A stretch of 64,000 nt of DNA, taken from NCBI GenBank assembly GCA_964389525.1, contig CAYMEX010000003.1:86299-150298 (forward strand). The letters are read 5' to 3'. The DNA comes from JAFLTL01 sp964389525. Lineage in GTDB: Bacteria > Bacteroidota > Bacteroidia > Bacteroidales > Muribaculaceae. Shown in pieces: positions 43,574-52,416 of this stretch. A model generated the notes under the pieces. The model worked only from the letters and a program-made list of their open reading frames with translations. It ran no database searches and was not told the DNA's origin. Numbering within the stretch: position 1 is the stretch's first letter; each line of letters opens with the position of its first letter. A program made the position numbers and the translations under genes.

Positions 43574-46048
43574 TCAGCGGAGCGATGCACCCAGGCGCTT
43601 CTCAAGCGACTGCGTCACTTTCTGCATCACTGCGTCGATCTGATTGTCCTGAAGGGTCTTTTCGTCGTCCTGAAGAGTGATGGCGATGGCGTAGCTCTTC
43701 TTGCCGGTGGGGAGGTTCTTACCTTCATACACGTCGAAGAGCTCGATATTCTTGAGAAGACGCTTTTCGGCCGAACGCACTGTCTGCTCGACCATCTCCA
43801 TCGTCACCGAAGTGTCGAGAAGAAGTGCCAGGTCGCGGCGCACAGGCATCGTGCGTGGCAGCGGAGTGAACTCGGCGTTGCGCTTCAGAGCCATCGAGGC
43901 GAGAGTCTTCCAGTTGAGTTCTGCGTAGTAGACAGGCTGCTTTATACCCGTTTTGCGGAGTAGCTGCTGCGAGAGCACGCCCATCACGCCGAGCTGTTTG
44001 CCCGAGCGGGTCGATATCGTCATCTGGTTCTCGTAGACGTCATCGGCTTCTGCGACACTCAGCGCGATTTCGTGCGGGTTGAGGCCGAGGCGGGCAAACA
44101 CATTGGCCACCGTAGCCTTCAGGTCGAAGAATGTCGACTGGCGTGCGCTGTAGGCCCAGTTTCCTTCATTCAGGTCGCCGGTGATCCACAGTGCCAGATG
44201 CGACTCCTCGCTGAATGGAGCGAGCGGACGTTCGGCTGTCGACTCTTGTGCCTGATTGAAGAAATATACATTGCCGCTCTCATAGAAGCGCAGGTTGGCG
44301 TTCTTGCGGTTGATATTGTGCTCGATCGATTCAAGACCGCCGAAAAGCAGAGTCTGGCGCATTACACTCAGATCGCTGCTGAGCGGGTTGAGCAGTTTCA
44401 CGCATTTTTCAACCGGCCAGCGGTTCAGACCGTCGTAGTAGCTGATCGACGAGAGAGAGTTGTTGAGTATCTCGTTGAAGCCGGTAGCTGTCAGCTGCTC
44501 GCTGATTGTGCGCAGCATGTCGTCGGCAGCGTCGGTGGGAGTCTGATAGGAGAGCGATGCGTGGAGCTGGTCGCCCGCGGTGATGTTGTTGTAGCCGTAG
44601 ATGCGGAGCACATCTTCGATCACATCGCAGGGGCGTCGCACGTCTACTCGGTAGGTCGGCACCTCGAGGTTTACCTCGTCGTCGCTCTGACGACCGGTTG
44701 TGGCAATTTCAAGCGATGCGAGTATCGAGTCAACCGTCTCTTTTGGTATCTCTTTGCCGACAAGGGCGTTCAGACCCGAGTAGCTCAAAGTCACGGGATA
44801 GGGGGCTATCACTTCGGGGTACACATCGACCGGCTCGCCGCAGATCTCGCCGCCTGCGAGCTCTTTCACAAGCAGAGCCGCGAGTTTGATTGCATACATG
44901 CAGATGTTTGGATCGGTGCCGCGCTCGTAGCGGAACGATGCGTCGGTCGATAGTCCGTGGCGGCGTGCCGTCTTTCTTACCCATGTAGGGTTGAAGTAGG
45001 CGCTCTCGAGGAAAATGTCGGTGGTCGATTCGGTCACGCCTGAGTTCAGGCCGCCGAACACACCGGCGATACACATCGGGGCGTCGCCGCATATCATCAG
45101 GTCGCGTTCCGAAAGCTTGTGCTCTATGCCGTCGAGAGTCACAAACGGTGTGCCCTCGGCTACCGTTTTCACCGTCACTTTGTCGGCGTTGATATGAGCC
45201 AGATCGAAACAGTGCATCGGCTGTCCGAGGCCGAGGAGTATGTAGTTGGTGATATCGACGATGTTGTTGATCGGACGCTGGCCTATTGCCGTCAGACGCT
45301 CCTTGAGCCAGTCGGGGCTTTCGGCTACCTTCACGCCTCTGATCGTCAGTCCGCAGTAGCGCGGGCATGCCTCGCTGTTTTCTACCGTGACGCCGAGTGC
45401 GCCGTCGGCACGGTCGGTCTTGAAAGCGTCGACGCTCGGCTTGTGGGCCTGGGCAGGACGGTCGTGTGCGCAGAGCCATGCCGACAGATCGCGGGCGACG
45501 CCGTAGTGCGATGCCGCGTCGACACGGTTGGGGGTCAGATCCACTTCAAGTACGTGGTCGCTTGTCAGTCCGAAATATTCTGCCGCCGGCGTGCCGGGTT
45601 TCACATCCTCTTCGATGACAATGATGCCGTCGTGAGAGTTTCCTGTACCGATCTCGTCTTCGGCACAGATCATGCCGAACGAGTCCTGGCCGCGCATACG
45701 GCCTTTCTTGATGGTGAACTCCTTGCCGTCGGGCGTGTAGAGTACTGTTCCGATTGTGGCTACAACGACAGTCTGGCCGGCAGCCACATTGGGTGCGCCG
45801 CATACGATCTGTACCGGGCCGTTGCTGTCGCCGAGATCTACGGTTGTGATGTGCAGGTGGTCACTGTCGGGGTGATCCACGCAAGTCAGTACTTTTCCGA
45901 TCACAAGACCGCGGAGGCTGCCGCGTATTGACTCGACTTCCTCTACCGATCCGGTTTCAAGACCTATCGATGTGAGAGCTTCGGCCAGACGTTCGGCCGA
46001 CAGGTCGAAATCTATATAATCCCGAAGCCATTTATAGGATATATTCAT
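43574..46048 (-). CDS. pheT: Phenylalanyl-tRNA synthetase beta subunit
   Basis: The 824-residue beta chain has all expected domains: B1 and the EMAP-like tRNA-binding domain (about 40-150), the B3/B4 editing domain, B5 (PEVIAPYPVTLSYSGLN onward), and a C-terminal FDX-ACB domain (LPRTMPVRRDLALLLD). It is the first gene of a leftward run with a well-formed promoter upstream. Confidence 0.96.
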   Translation of the reverse strand: MNISYKWLRDYIDFDLSAERLAEALTSIGLETGSVEEVESIRGSLRGLVIGKVLTCVDHPDSDHLHITTVDLGDSNGPVQIVCGAPNVAAGQTVVVATIGTVLYTPDGKEFTIKKGRMRGQDSFGMICAEDEIGTGNSHDGIIVIEEDVKPGTPAAEYFGLTSDHVLEVDLTPNRVDAASHYGVARDLSAWLCAHDRPAQAHKPSVDAFKTDRADGALGVTVENSEACPRYCGLTIRGVKVAESPDWLKERLTAIGQRPINNIVDITNYILLGLGQPMHCFDLAHINADKVTVKTVAEGTPFVTLDGIEHKLSERDLMICGDAPMCIAGVFGGLNSGVTESTTDIFLESAYFNPTWVRKTARRHGLSTDASFRYERGTDPNICMYAIKLAALLVKELAGGEICGEPVDVYPEVIAPYPVTLSYSGLNALVGKEIPKETVDSILASLEIATTGRQSDDEVNLEVPTYRVDVRRPCDVIEDVLRIYGYNNITAGDQLHASLSYQTPTDAADDMLRTISEQLTATGFNEILNNSLSSISYYDGLNRWPVEKCVKLLNPLSSDLSVMRQTLLFGGLESIEHNINRKNANLRFYESGNVYFFNQAQESTAERPLAPFSEESHLALWITGDLNEGNWAYSARQSTFFDLKATVANVFARLGLNPHEIALSVAEADDVYENQMTISTRSGKQLGVMGVLSQQLLRKTGIKQPVYYAELNWKTLASMALKRNAEFTPLPRTMPVRRDLALLLDTSVTMEMVEQTVRSAEKRLLKNIELFDVYEGKNLPTGKKSYAIAITLQDDEKTLQDNQIDAVMQKVTQSLEKRLGASLR

Positions 46049-46089
46049 TTACTCCAGTGGATGATTGATGTGCACTTTCGATTAATGCG

Positions 46090-46121
46090 CAAAAATACAT
46101 ATTTTATCCATAAAATTCAAA
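46090..46121 (-). promoter_or_regulatory. Bacteroidetes-type promoter of pheT
   Basis: Minus-strand TTTG (plus 46118-46121), a 20-nt spacer and TATTTTTG (plus 46090-46097) match the -33/-7 pattern. Confidence 0.7.
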
Positions 46122-46170
46122 CCGCTCTTCGCTCTCATGTTTCGCTGTCGTGAAACACATAAAAAAGTGC

Positions 46171-46178
46171 TATCTTTG
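46171..46178 (+). promoter_or_regulatory. -7 box upstream of the nucleotidyltransferase gene
   Basis: TATCTTTG, 27 nt before the ATG at 46206. No good -33 at the usual distance. Confidence 0.45.
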
Positions 46179-46205
46179 AGCACACAAATCACAACACGTT
46201 TTCAT

Positions 46206-46922
46206 ATGAACTACGTTATTCTTGCAGGTGGACTCGGCTCACGTTTCCAGAAAGAGGGACACATGGTGCCGAAACCTCTCGTTCAGCTACTTGGCCAGCC
46301 GATGATCGGCCGTCTCATAAAGACTCTGTGCAAATTTGGCGCAGAGCGCATACAGGTCGCCGCAAACGCACGTATGCCGCAGTTGCTTGAGTATCTCGAC
46401 AGCCTTATTGCCGAGGGATACCCGGTTGTGGTCAACCCGGTTATAACCGACAATTCCTACGTCAGCCTGCGCGAAGGCGCCAAGGGTATCGACGGCAAGT
46501 TCATAGCCATGACGGTCGACGCTATCTTCACAAACGAGGAGTTCGGCCGTTACGTCGATGCGGTCGCCAAAACCGACGACAATACGATACTTATGGGTCT
46601 CACCCGTTTTGTCGACGACGAGAGCCCGCTCTATGCCCGCATCAACGCCGATGGCGAGATCATCGACTACCGTTACGGGGGAGAGCCTTTTGCCGAAGGG
46701 ACTATCGTCTCGGCCGGTCTGTATGGTCTTTCGGGCAAAGCGATGCAGAAAATTATCGACGAGGATAAGAGCCCGAAATCGCTTAGCGACTTCCAGCGCA
46801 TACTTGCTGCCGAAACAAATATGACGGTTCTGCCGTTTGAGTTTGAAAAGGCCTTTGACGTCGACAACCTTCACGACCGCGCTGCCGCTGAAGAGTTCCT
46901 GCGCGATGCCAACGGCGAGTAA
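46206..46922 (+). CDS. NTP transferase domain protein (sugar-phosphate nucleotidyltransferase-like)
   Basis: From the ATG at 46206 the protein is 238 residues with a Rossmann-like nucleotidyltransferase fold. LAGGLGSRF (6-14) with PKPLVQLLG forms the NTP site, and TVDAIF carries a metal-binding Asp. Related enzymes activate sugars, choline or inositol phosphates. No C-terminal acyltransferase domain is present. DUF5063 follows with no gap. Substrate unknown. Confidence 0.82.
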   Translation: MNYVILAGGLGSRFQKEGHMVPKPLVQLLGQPMIGRLIKTLCKFGAERIQVAANARMPQLLEYLDSLIAEGYPVVVNPVITDNSYVSLREGAKGIDGKFIAMTVDAIFTNEEFGRYVDAVAKTDDNTILMGLTRFVDDESPLYARINADGEIIDYRYGGEPFAEGTIVSAGLYGLSGKAMQKIIDEDKSPKSLSDFQRILAAETNMTVLPFEFEKAFDVDNLHDRAAAEEFLRDANGE

Positions 46923-47471
46923 ATGCCGGTTATGAACAACAACGCTCTTGCTTTCACCGCTCTGAGCCGGGAATACTGTGAGGCGCTCGCTTCGGCGGCG
47001 TCTGCCGTTCCCGGCCGGTTTGTCGCCACGATGCTGCGACTTCTGCCGCGCATCTATATCGCTGCGTCCGATCTGCAGCCCTCGGCTTCGGTGCTGACGC
47101 CCGACGACGATGCGTGGATGAATCCGGCTCTCGACGAGCAGTCATATGAGGATGTCCGTGCGTCGGTTGCCATGCTTATGGGCGAGGATGACGTCTTTCT
47201 TGAAGTTTTCGAGGAAGACATGAAGTACAGCGATACTCCTGTTGCAGCGAGCATATCAGAGAATCTTGCCGACATATATCAGCAGCTCTATAATTTTCTG
47301 TACACGGTTGTCGACACGACCGACGAGGTGGCCGACAGTGCCATAATTGCAGTACGCTCATCATTCAGAGAGTTCTGGTCGCAGACGTTGCTCAATGTGC
47401 TGCGGGCGCTCAATCATCTCGCGATGTCCGGGCTGCTTGCCGACGATGGCGATGATGAAAGCCTGGATTGA
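46923..47471 (+). CDS. DUF5063 domain protein
   Basis: A 182-residue acidic, helical protein of a family common in Bacteroidetes and of unknown function. Patterns include FTALSREYCEAL near the N-terminus and a conserved C-terminal helix (SFREFWSQTLLNVLRALNHL). No signal peptide. Its 3' end overlaps the menA start by 26 bp. Confidence 0.8.
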   Translation: MPVMNNNALAFTALSREYCEALASAASAVPGRFVATMLRLLPRIYIAASDLQPSASVLTPDDDAWMNPALDEQSYEDVRASVAMLMGEDDVFLEVFEEDMKYSDTPVAASISENLADIYQQLYNFLYTVVDTTDEVADSAIIAVRSSFREFWSQTLLNVLRALNHLAMSGLLADDGDDESLD

Positions 47472-48312
47472 GGCGATGAGGCTGCGCACGCTCCCGGTCT
47501 CGACTGCGGGAGTTATCGCGGCATGGGCGGTTGCGGCCGGTGGTCCTCTGTTCCGCTGGGCTCCGGCAGTGATCTGTCTGCTGTTTGCGGTCGGTGCGCA
47601 GATCGCTTCCAATTTCGCCAACGAGTATTACGACTATCGCGACGGGCTCGACCGCCGGGGCCGTTCGGGGCCGCGGCGCGGAGTCACCGAAGGCGATATT
47701 ACTCCGGGCGCGATGAAAAGAGCGACCTATGGCCTGCTTGCCGTCACGTCGGTTATTGGTTTGTCGCTTATCTTATGGGGTGGGCTGTGGCTTGTGGCCG
47801 TCGGTGCGGTCATAGCGCTCGGCGCGCTGGCCTACAGTGCCGGTCCGTGGCCTCTTTCGCGCCACTGTCTCGGAGAGGCTATGGTTGTGCTTTTCTTTGG
47901 CGTTGTCCCGGTCAACTTCACGTGCTGGCTCGTCTCGGGCGTGTGGATGCCGGAGGCGTTGCCTGTTTCTGTCGCAATAGGTCTTATGGGAGCCAACGTG
48001 CTTATCGTTAACAATTACCGCGATGCCGACGATGACAGAGCCGTGGGCAAGCACACACTTGCCACCCGCTTCGGACGCCGGACAGTGCGCGGCCTGTATC
48101 TTGTTGATGCTGTTGTGGCGACGGTGCTGACTGTGGTTGCGTCTCAGAAGTTTATCCCGGCGGCAGTCGTCTATATGATAGTTGCGTCAGTCATATGGCA
48201 TCGCATGAGGCTTCGCGCAGATTACGACGCGGCGGCGCTTGCTGCACTCAACCCGTTGCTGGGAATGACGGCATGCGCTATGTTACTTTATTCAATACTT
48301 CTATTCTTCTGA
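47446..48312 (+). CDS. menA: 1,4-dihydroxy-2-naphthoate polyprenyltransferase
   Basis: Membrane prenyltransferase that attaches the isoprenoid tail in menaquinone synthesis. From the ATG at 47446 it is 288 residues; a second Met three codons on is equally possible. It has the UbiA aspartate-rich motif ANEYYDYRDGLDRRG and a second one, NNYRDADDDRAVGK, among eight or nine membrane helices. Other menaquinone genes are not in the window. Confidence 0.92.
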   Translation: MAMMKAWIEAMRLRTLPVSTAGVIAAWAVAAGGPLFRWAPAVICLLFAVGAQIASNFANEYYDYRDGLDRRGRSGPRRGVTEGDITPGAMKRATYGLLAVTSVIGLSLILWGGLWLVAVGAVIALGALAYSAGPWPLSRHCLGEAMVVLFFGVVPVNFTCWLVSGVWMPEALPVSVAIGLMGANVLIVNNYRDADDDRAVGKHTLATRFGRRTVRGLYLVDAVVATVLTVVASQKFIPAAVVYMIVASVIWHRMRLRADYDAAALAALNPLLGMTACAMLLYSILLFF

Positions 48313-48316
48313 GGAT

Positions 48317-49600
48317 ATGGCAAACACACTTCCCCCTCTGGCCGAGCGTATGCGCCCGCGCTCTCTCGACGATTATATAGGGCAGACACACCTTGTAGGG
48401 CAGGGCGGGGTAGTGAGACGCATGATACAGACCGGCAATGTAGCTTCGTTTATTCTCTGGGGGCCTCCCGGAGTCGGCAAGACCACACTGGCGCGTATCA
48501 TTTCACAGGCAACCGGTAACGCATTCTTCACGCTCAGTGCGGTCACGGCCGGCGTCAAAGAAGTGAGAGAAGTACTCGACCGCTGTAAAGCCGAGGCGGC
48601 AAGTGTTTTTTCAAAAGGGCGCCCCATCCTTTTCATCGACGAGATACATCGGTTCAACAAGGCGCAGCAGGACAGTCTGCTTGGCGCGGTGGAGAATGGC
48701 ACTGTGACGCTTATTGGCGCCACGACCGAGAATCCCTCGTTTGAGGTCATACGTCCTCTGTTGTCGCGTGCCCAGGTTTATACACTCCGCCCTCTTGAGG
48801 CGGAAGACCTGAAGCATCTGCTTGAGCGTGCGCTTGAGAACGACGAGATTTTGTCGCGCCGCGACGTCAGGGTCGACTCTACCGATGCGCTCTTTCGTTT
48901 TGCCGGCGGCGACGCCCGCAAGCTCCTCAACATTCTTGACCTTATCGAGCAGTCGACTCCCCACGGTGAGCCGGTTGTCATATCCGATGAAAATGTCACC
49001 TCGTCGCTTCAGGAAAATCCATCGGCCTACGACAAAGGAGGCGAGATGCACTATGACATCATTTCGGCGTTTATCAAGAGCATACGCGGAAGCGATCCTG
49101 ATGCCGCGGTCTACTGGCTTGCACGCATGATAGCAGGCGGAGAGGACCCCGAGTTCATCGCCCGCCGCCTGGCTATTGTCGCCGCCGAAGATATAGGCTT
49201 GGCCAACCCCAACGCATTGCTTCTGGCAAATGCCACATTCGACATACTTCGCAAGATAGGCATGCCCGAGGGGCGTATTCCGTTGGCCGAATGCACGGTC
49301 TATCTTGCCAATTCTCCCAAGAGCAATTCAGCATATCTGTCGATTGACGCAGCGTTGGCAAAAGTGAGAGAGACGGGCGACCTTCCTGTGCCGCTTCATC
49401 TGCGCAATGCTCCCACGTCGCTTATGAAGGAGATGGGATATGGAGCTGACTACAAATATGCCCATGATTATCCCGGAAACTTTGTGAGACAACAGTTTCT
49501 TCCCGACGGCATTGTCGGCACCCGTTTCTGGAAAGCGTGCCGCAATGCTCAGGAAGACCGTCTTGAAGAGTTGCGTAAGTCGCGGTGGGGCAACAGCTGA
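48317..49600 (+). CDS. rarA: Replication-associated recombination protein A (AAA+ ATPase)
   Basis: RarA/MgsA family, acting at stalled replication forks. The 427-residue protein has Walker A (GPPGVGKTTLA), Walker B (FIDEIHRF) and the RarA C-terminal part (IAAEDIGLANP-like AAEDIGLAN, and MGYGADYKYAHDYPG). Starts 4 bp after menA, so co-transcription is likely. Confidence 0.95.
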   Translation: MANTLPPLAERMRPRSLDDYIGQTHLVGQGGVVRRMIQTGNVASFILWGPPGVGKTTLARIISQATGNAFFTLSAVTAGVKEVREVLDRCKAEAASVFSKGRPILFIDEIHRFNKAQQDSLLGAVENGTVTLIGATTENPSFEVIRPLLSRAQVYTLRPLEAEDLKHLLERALENDEILSRRDVRVDSTDALFRFAGGDARKLLNILDLIEQSTPHGEPVVISDENVTSSLQENPSAYDKGGEMHYDIISAFIKSIRGSDPDAAVYWLARMIAGGEDPEFIARRLAIVAAEDIGLANPNALLLANATFDILRKIGMPEGRIPLAECTVYLANSPKSNSAYLSIDAALAKVRETGDLPVPLHLRNAPTSLMKEMGYGADYKYAHDYPGNFVRQQFLPDGIVGTRFWKACRNAQEDRLEELRKSRWGNS

Positions 49601-49661
49601 ACGATTTTAAATCGGCGTATAAAAAATTGTGAAAAAGGCAAATTAAATGGGAGAGAATTGT

Positions 49662-49669
49662 TAATTTTG
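49662..49669 (+). promoter_or_regulatory. -7 box upstream of pyrE
   Basis: TAATTTTG, 31 nt before the pyrE ATG. The -33 element is not obvious. Confidence 0.5.
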
Positions 49670-49700
49670 CAGCGATATCAAAACCAGTTCAATACGCCAG

Positions 49701-50342
49701 ATGAAAAAGATTGACCATCTTCTCGCAGAAAAGTTGCTTGGAATAAGCGCAATCAAACTTCAGCCTGATAATCCCTTCACCTGGGCCTCAGGGTGGAATT
49801 CCCCGATCTACACCGACAACCGCAAGACTCTCTCCTACCCCGAGATCCGCACCTTCATCAAGGTGGAGCTTTGCCGTATGATCATGGAAAACTTCCCTGG
49901 CGTTGATGCGGTGGCAGGTGTGGCTACAGGTGCTATCGCTCAGGGTGCTCTTGTCGCCGACGAGTTGAACGTTCCATATGTGTATGTGCGTTCATCGCCC
50001 AAAGACCATGGTCTGGAGAACCTCATAGAGGGAAATCTCATTCCGGGACAGAAAGTCGTGGTTATCGAGGATCTCATTTCTACCGGCAAGAGCTCGCTTA
50101 AAGCGGTAGAGGCCGTGCGCAATGCAGGTTGTGAGGTTGTGGGTATGGCTGCGATATTCACCTATGGTTTCCCCGAGGCTGAGGAGGCTTTCAAGAATGC
50201 CAATGTAAAGCTTTGCACACTTGGCAACTATAACGCAATGCTTGAGGTTGCGGTAGAGACAGAATACATACGTCCTTCCGATGTAGAGACACTCAAGGAG
50301 TGGCGTACCAACCCCTCTGAGTGGACTCCGGTTGCCCGATAA
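49701..50342 (+). CDS. pyrE: Orotate phosphoribosyltransferase
   Basis: Makes OMP from orotate and PRPP. The 213-residue protein has the PRPP motif VVIEDLISTGKSS near 117-129 and the SPIYTDNR-like NSPIYTDNRKTLSYP region. A start-box at 49662 suggests its own promoter; the SRPBCC gene follows 33 bp later. Confidence 0.96.
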   Translation: MKKIDHLLAEKLLGISAIKLQPDNPFTWASGWNSPIYTDNRKTLSYPEIRTFIKVELCRMIMENFPGVDAVAGVATGAIAQGALVADELNVPYVYVRSSPKDHGLENLIEGNLIPGQKVVVIEDLISTGKSSLKAVEAVRNAGCEVVGMAAIFTYGFPEAEEAFKNANVKLCTLGNYNAMLEVAVETEYIRPSDVETLKEWRTNPSEWTPVAR

Positions 50343-50375
50343 CCCCGGAACGTTAAAACAACAACAGGAAATATA

Positions 50376-50804
50376 ATGGCAAAATTCACGAGTGCGCCTG
50401 CGACTGTGCCGATGCCGGTTGAAGTACTTTTTGAGAAATTCAACGACCTCACTGTCATGCAGGATATGCTCGATAAGCTTCCCGAAGAGCAGAGGGCCAA
50501 AGTCGGCGATGTGGTGTTCGACAAAGATTCTCTGTCAATCAAGACGCCTCAGGTCGGCGAGATCAAGTTTGTAGTGAAGGAGCGTGTCGCTTACTCAAAA
50601 GTTGTATTTGGCACGGCGTCGTCGCCTGTACCTCTCACGCTTACCGCGCATTTCGCTCCGGCCGGTGACAGCTCATCTACGGTTTCTGCCGAGGCTGATG
50701 TAGAGATACCTGCTATGCTCAAGCCGTTTGTCGGCCCGCAGATGCAGAAAGCGACCGATCAGTTCGGACAGCTTATAAGCCAGATAGCCAAAGCCAATTC
50801 CTGA
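50376..50804 (+). CDS. SRPBCC-fold (START/polyketide cyclase-like) protein
   Basis: A 142-residue cytoplasmic protein with the helix-grip pattern: an early amphipathic helix (VEVLFEKFNDL), alternating strands (EIKFVVKERVAYSKVVFG) and a long C-terminal helix. No catalytic residues can be named. It shares the pyrE transcript up to a strong terminator. Function unknown. Confidence 0.75.
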   Translation: MAKFTSAPATVPMPVEVLFEKFNDLTVMQDMLDKLPEEQRAKVGDVVFDKDSLSIKTPQVGEIKFVVKERVAYSKVVFGTASSPVPLTLTAHFAPAGDSSSTVSAEADVEIPAMLKPFVGPQMQKATDQFGQLISQIAKANS

Positions 50805-50826
50805 ATATCAGATTTCTGATACAGCA

Positions 50827-50867
50827 AAAAAAAACTCCTGCCGGATGTGCCGGCGGGAGCTTTTTTA
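50827..50867. terminator. Strong bidirectional terminator between the pyrE operon and the alkaline phosphatase gene
   Basis: CTCCTGCCGG (50835-50844) pairs with CCGGCGGGAG (50850-50859) around a 5-base loop, one T-G wobble. An A-run lies before and a T-run after, so it can stop transcription from both converging genes. Confidence 0.9.
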
Positions 50868-50891
50868 TTAGGTGATATTGTAGGTTGTCTG

Positions 50892-52277
50892 TTATTTCCC
50901 TTGGGCTGCTTCGAGTATGCGCTGGGGTATAGAAGTGTTGTCGATGATGCCTGAGAAATCATCGCTGCCGGCACCTATTGCATATACCGGCACATAGTCT
51001 CCGGTGTGATAGGTTGTCGTCCATCCTATGCCGCATATGTCGTTGAATATGTTGAATGCGGTGGTTGTGAATCCGCTGAAACTGTTGTAGAGAGTTTTTT
51101 GCTCATCGCCCGCGTGTTTCTCGAAGGTCTGCTCGAATTTGTCTTTAAGTATCTTGGTCTGCTTCTCATTGACAGGGACGTTGGTCCAGAAGCCGAGCTT
51201 TTCGGAGAGAAACTCTTTCATGTCGTCCCAGCGATAAATGCGGCGTGAGCGCAGCATTGACTTCAACTGGCTGTTGAACTGATCCTTTGACACACGCTGA
51301 TAGTCGATATACTGCGGGTGGAAGTCGTAGCTGACAAAAGAGTTGCCTAACGCCATGCCTCCGGTGTTGTGGTCGGCTGTGACTACAATAAGAGTCTCGT
51401 CGGGATGCTTGAGATAGAAGTTATAGGCGATTTCGATTGCTTTGTTGAAGTTAAGGATATCTTTGATGACTGTGCCGCCGTCGTCGCTATGGGCAGCGTG
51501 ATCGATATTTCCGCCTTCAAACATCATAAAGAATTTGTCGGGACTCCATTTCTGTAGATGATCGAGACATGCTTGTGTTATTTCGGGCATGGAAATAAAT
51601 CCGGGTATGGAGTCTATGGTATAGTAAGATGTGCTGGCGACACTGTCGGGAAAGACCATAAAGACTTTCTCGCTTTTCGATGCGCGTGCTTTGTCGAGAC
51701 CTTTTACGTAATCAATATTGTTGTCTTTGAATGCTTTGAGTACTCCGGTGTCATTTCCTTCCTTGTCTTTGAGGCCGCGGAGATACGCACCTGCGATAAA
51801 CTTGTAACCGCTGACTGCCGCATCCTTGGCTATGTTGACATATTGTCCGCGGTTGGGCACATGAGCGTAAAAAGCTCCTGGGGTGGCATCATCAGGACAT
51901 ACGTTGGTAGCGATGCCTATGCCATAGCCCATATCCTGAAGATGTTTTGCCACTGAGGTTATAGCAACGGTGTCGGCATTCATGCCAAGCATGCCGTTTC
52001 TGGTCTTGCTTCCGGTGGAGAGAGCTGTGCCTGCGGCGGCGGAGTCTGTTACCGGGCTACTGGCCGAATAAGTGGTAACCAGGCCTGCCACAGGAAACTG
52101 CATCATCATTATCGGGGTGTCGTTACCTTTCATGCGGTTGTAGGTCTGTGCGGCAAGAGCCGGTGCCACCCCCATACCGTCACCGATAAAATAAAAAATG
52201 TAGCGAGGCACATCGGCAGCCGAAACGGTAACTGCCGATGCCAGGGCAATCGAAGCTAATAGAGATTTGAGATTCAT
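50892..52277 (-). CDS. Alkaline phosphatase
   Basis: Exported phosphomonoesterase. From the ATG at 52277 it is 461 residues with a signal peptide (MNLKSLLASIALASAVTVSA). Landmarks are the metal site FIGDGMGVAPALA, the nucleophile Ser in PVTDSAAAGTALSTG, MFEGGNIDHAAHSDD and TADHNTGGMA. A good promoter lies at 52316-52347. No Pho-box was recognised. Confidence 0.92.
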   Translation of the reverse strand: MNLKSLLASIALASAVTVSAADVPRYIFYFIGDGMGVAPALAAQTYNRMKGNDTPIMMMQFPVAGLVTTYSASSPVTDSAAAGTALSTGSKTRNGMLGMNADTVAITSVAKHLQDMGYGIGIATNVCPDDATPGAFYAHVPNRGQYVNIAKDAAVSGYKFIAGAYLRGLKDKEGNDTGVLKAFKDNNIDYVKGLDKARASKSEKVFMVFPDSVASTSYYTIDSIPGFISMPEITQACLDHLQKWSPDKFFMMFEGGNIDHAAHSDDGGTVIKDILNFNKAIEIAYNFYLKHPDETLIVVTADHNTGGMALGNSFVSYDFHPQYIDYQRVSKDQFNSQLKSMLRSRRIYRWDDMKEFLSEKLGFWTNVPVNEKQTKILKDKFEQTFEKHAGDEQKTLYNSFSGFTTTAFNIFNDICGIGWTTTYHTGDYVPVYAIGAGSDDFSGIIDNTSIPQRILEAAQGK

Positions 52278-52315
52278 TTTAGTGTATATATCAGTTGTTT
52301 GTATCGTGTTTCCTA

Positions 52316-52347
52316 CAAATTTAACTATTTTTAGACCATACCGACAA
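52316..52347 (-). promoter_or_regulatory. Bacteroidetes-type promoter of the alkaline phosphatase gene
   Basis: Minus-strand TTG (plus 52345-52347), 21-nt spacer and TAAATTTG (plus 52316-52323). Confidence 0.75.
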
Positions 52348-52416
52348 TAAAAATACAATTAAACTTTCATAAATTGCTACTGTCTAAGTTACAAACAACC
52401 TAAACGAATTTTGGCT

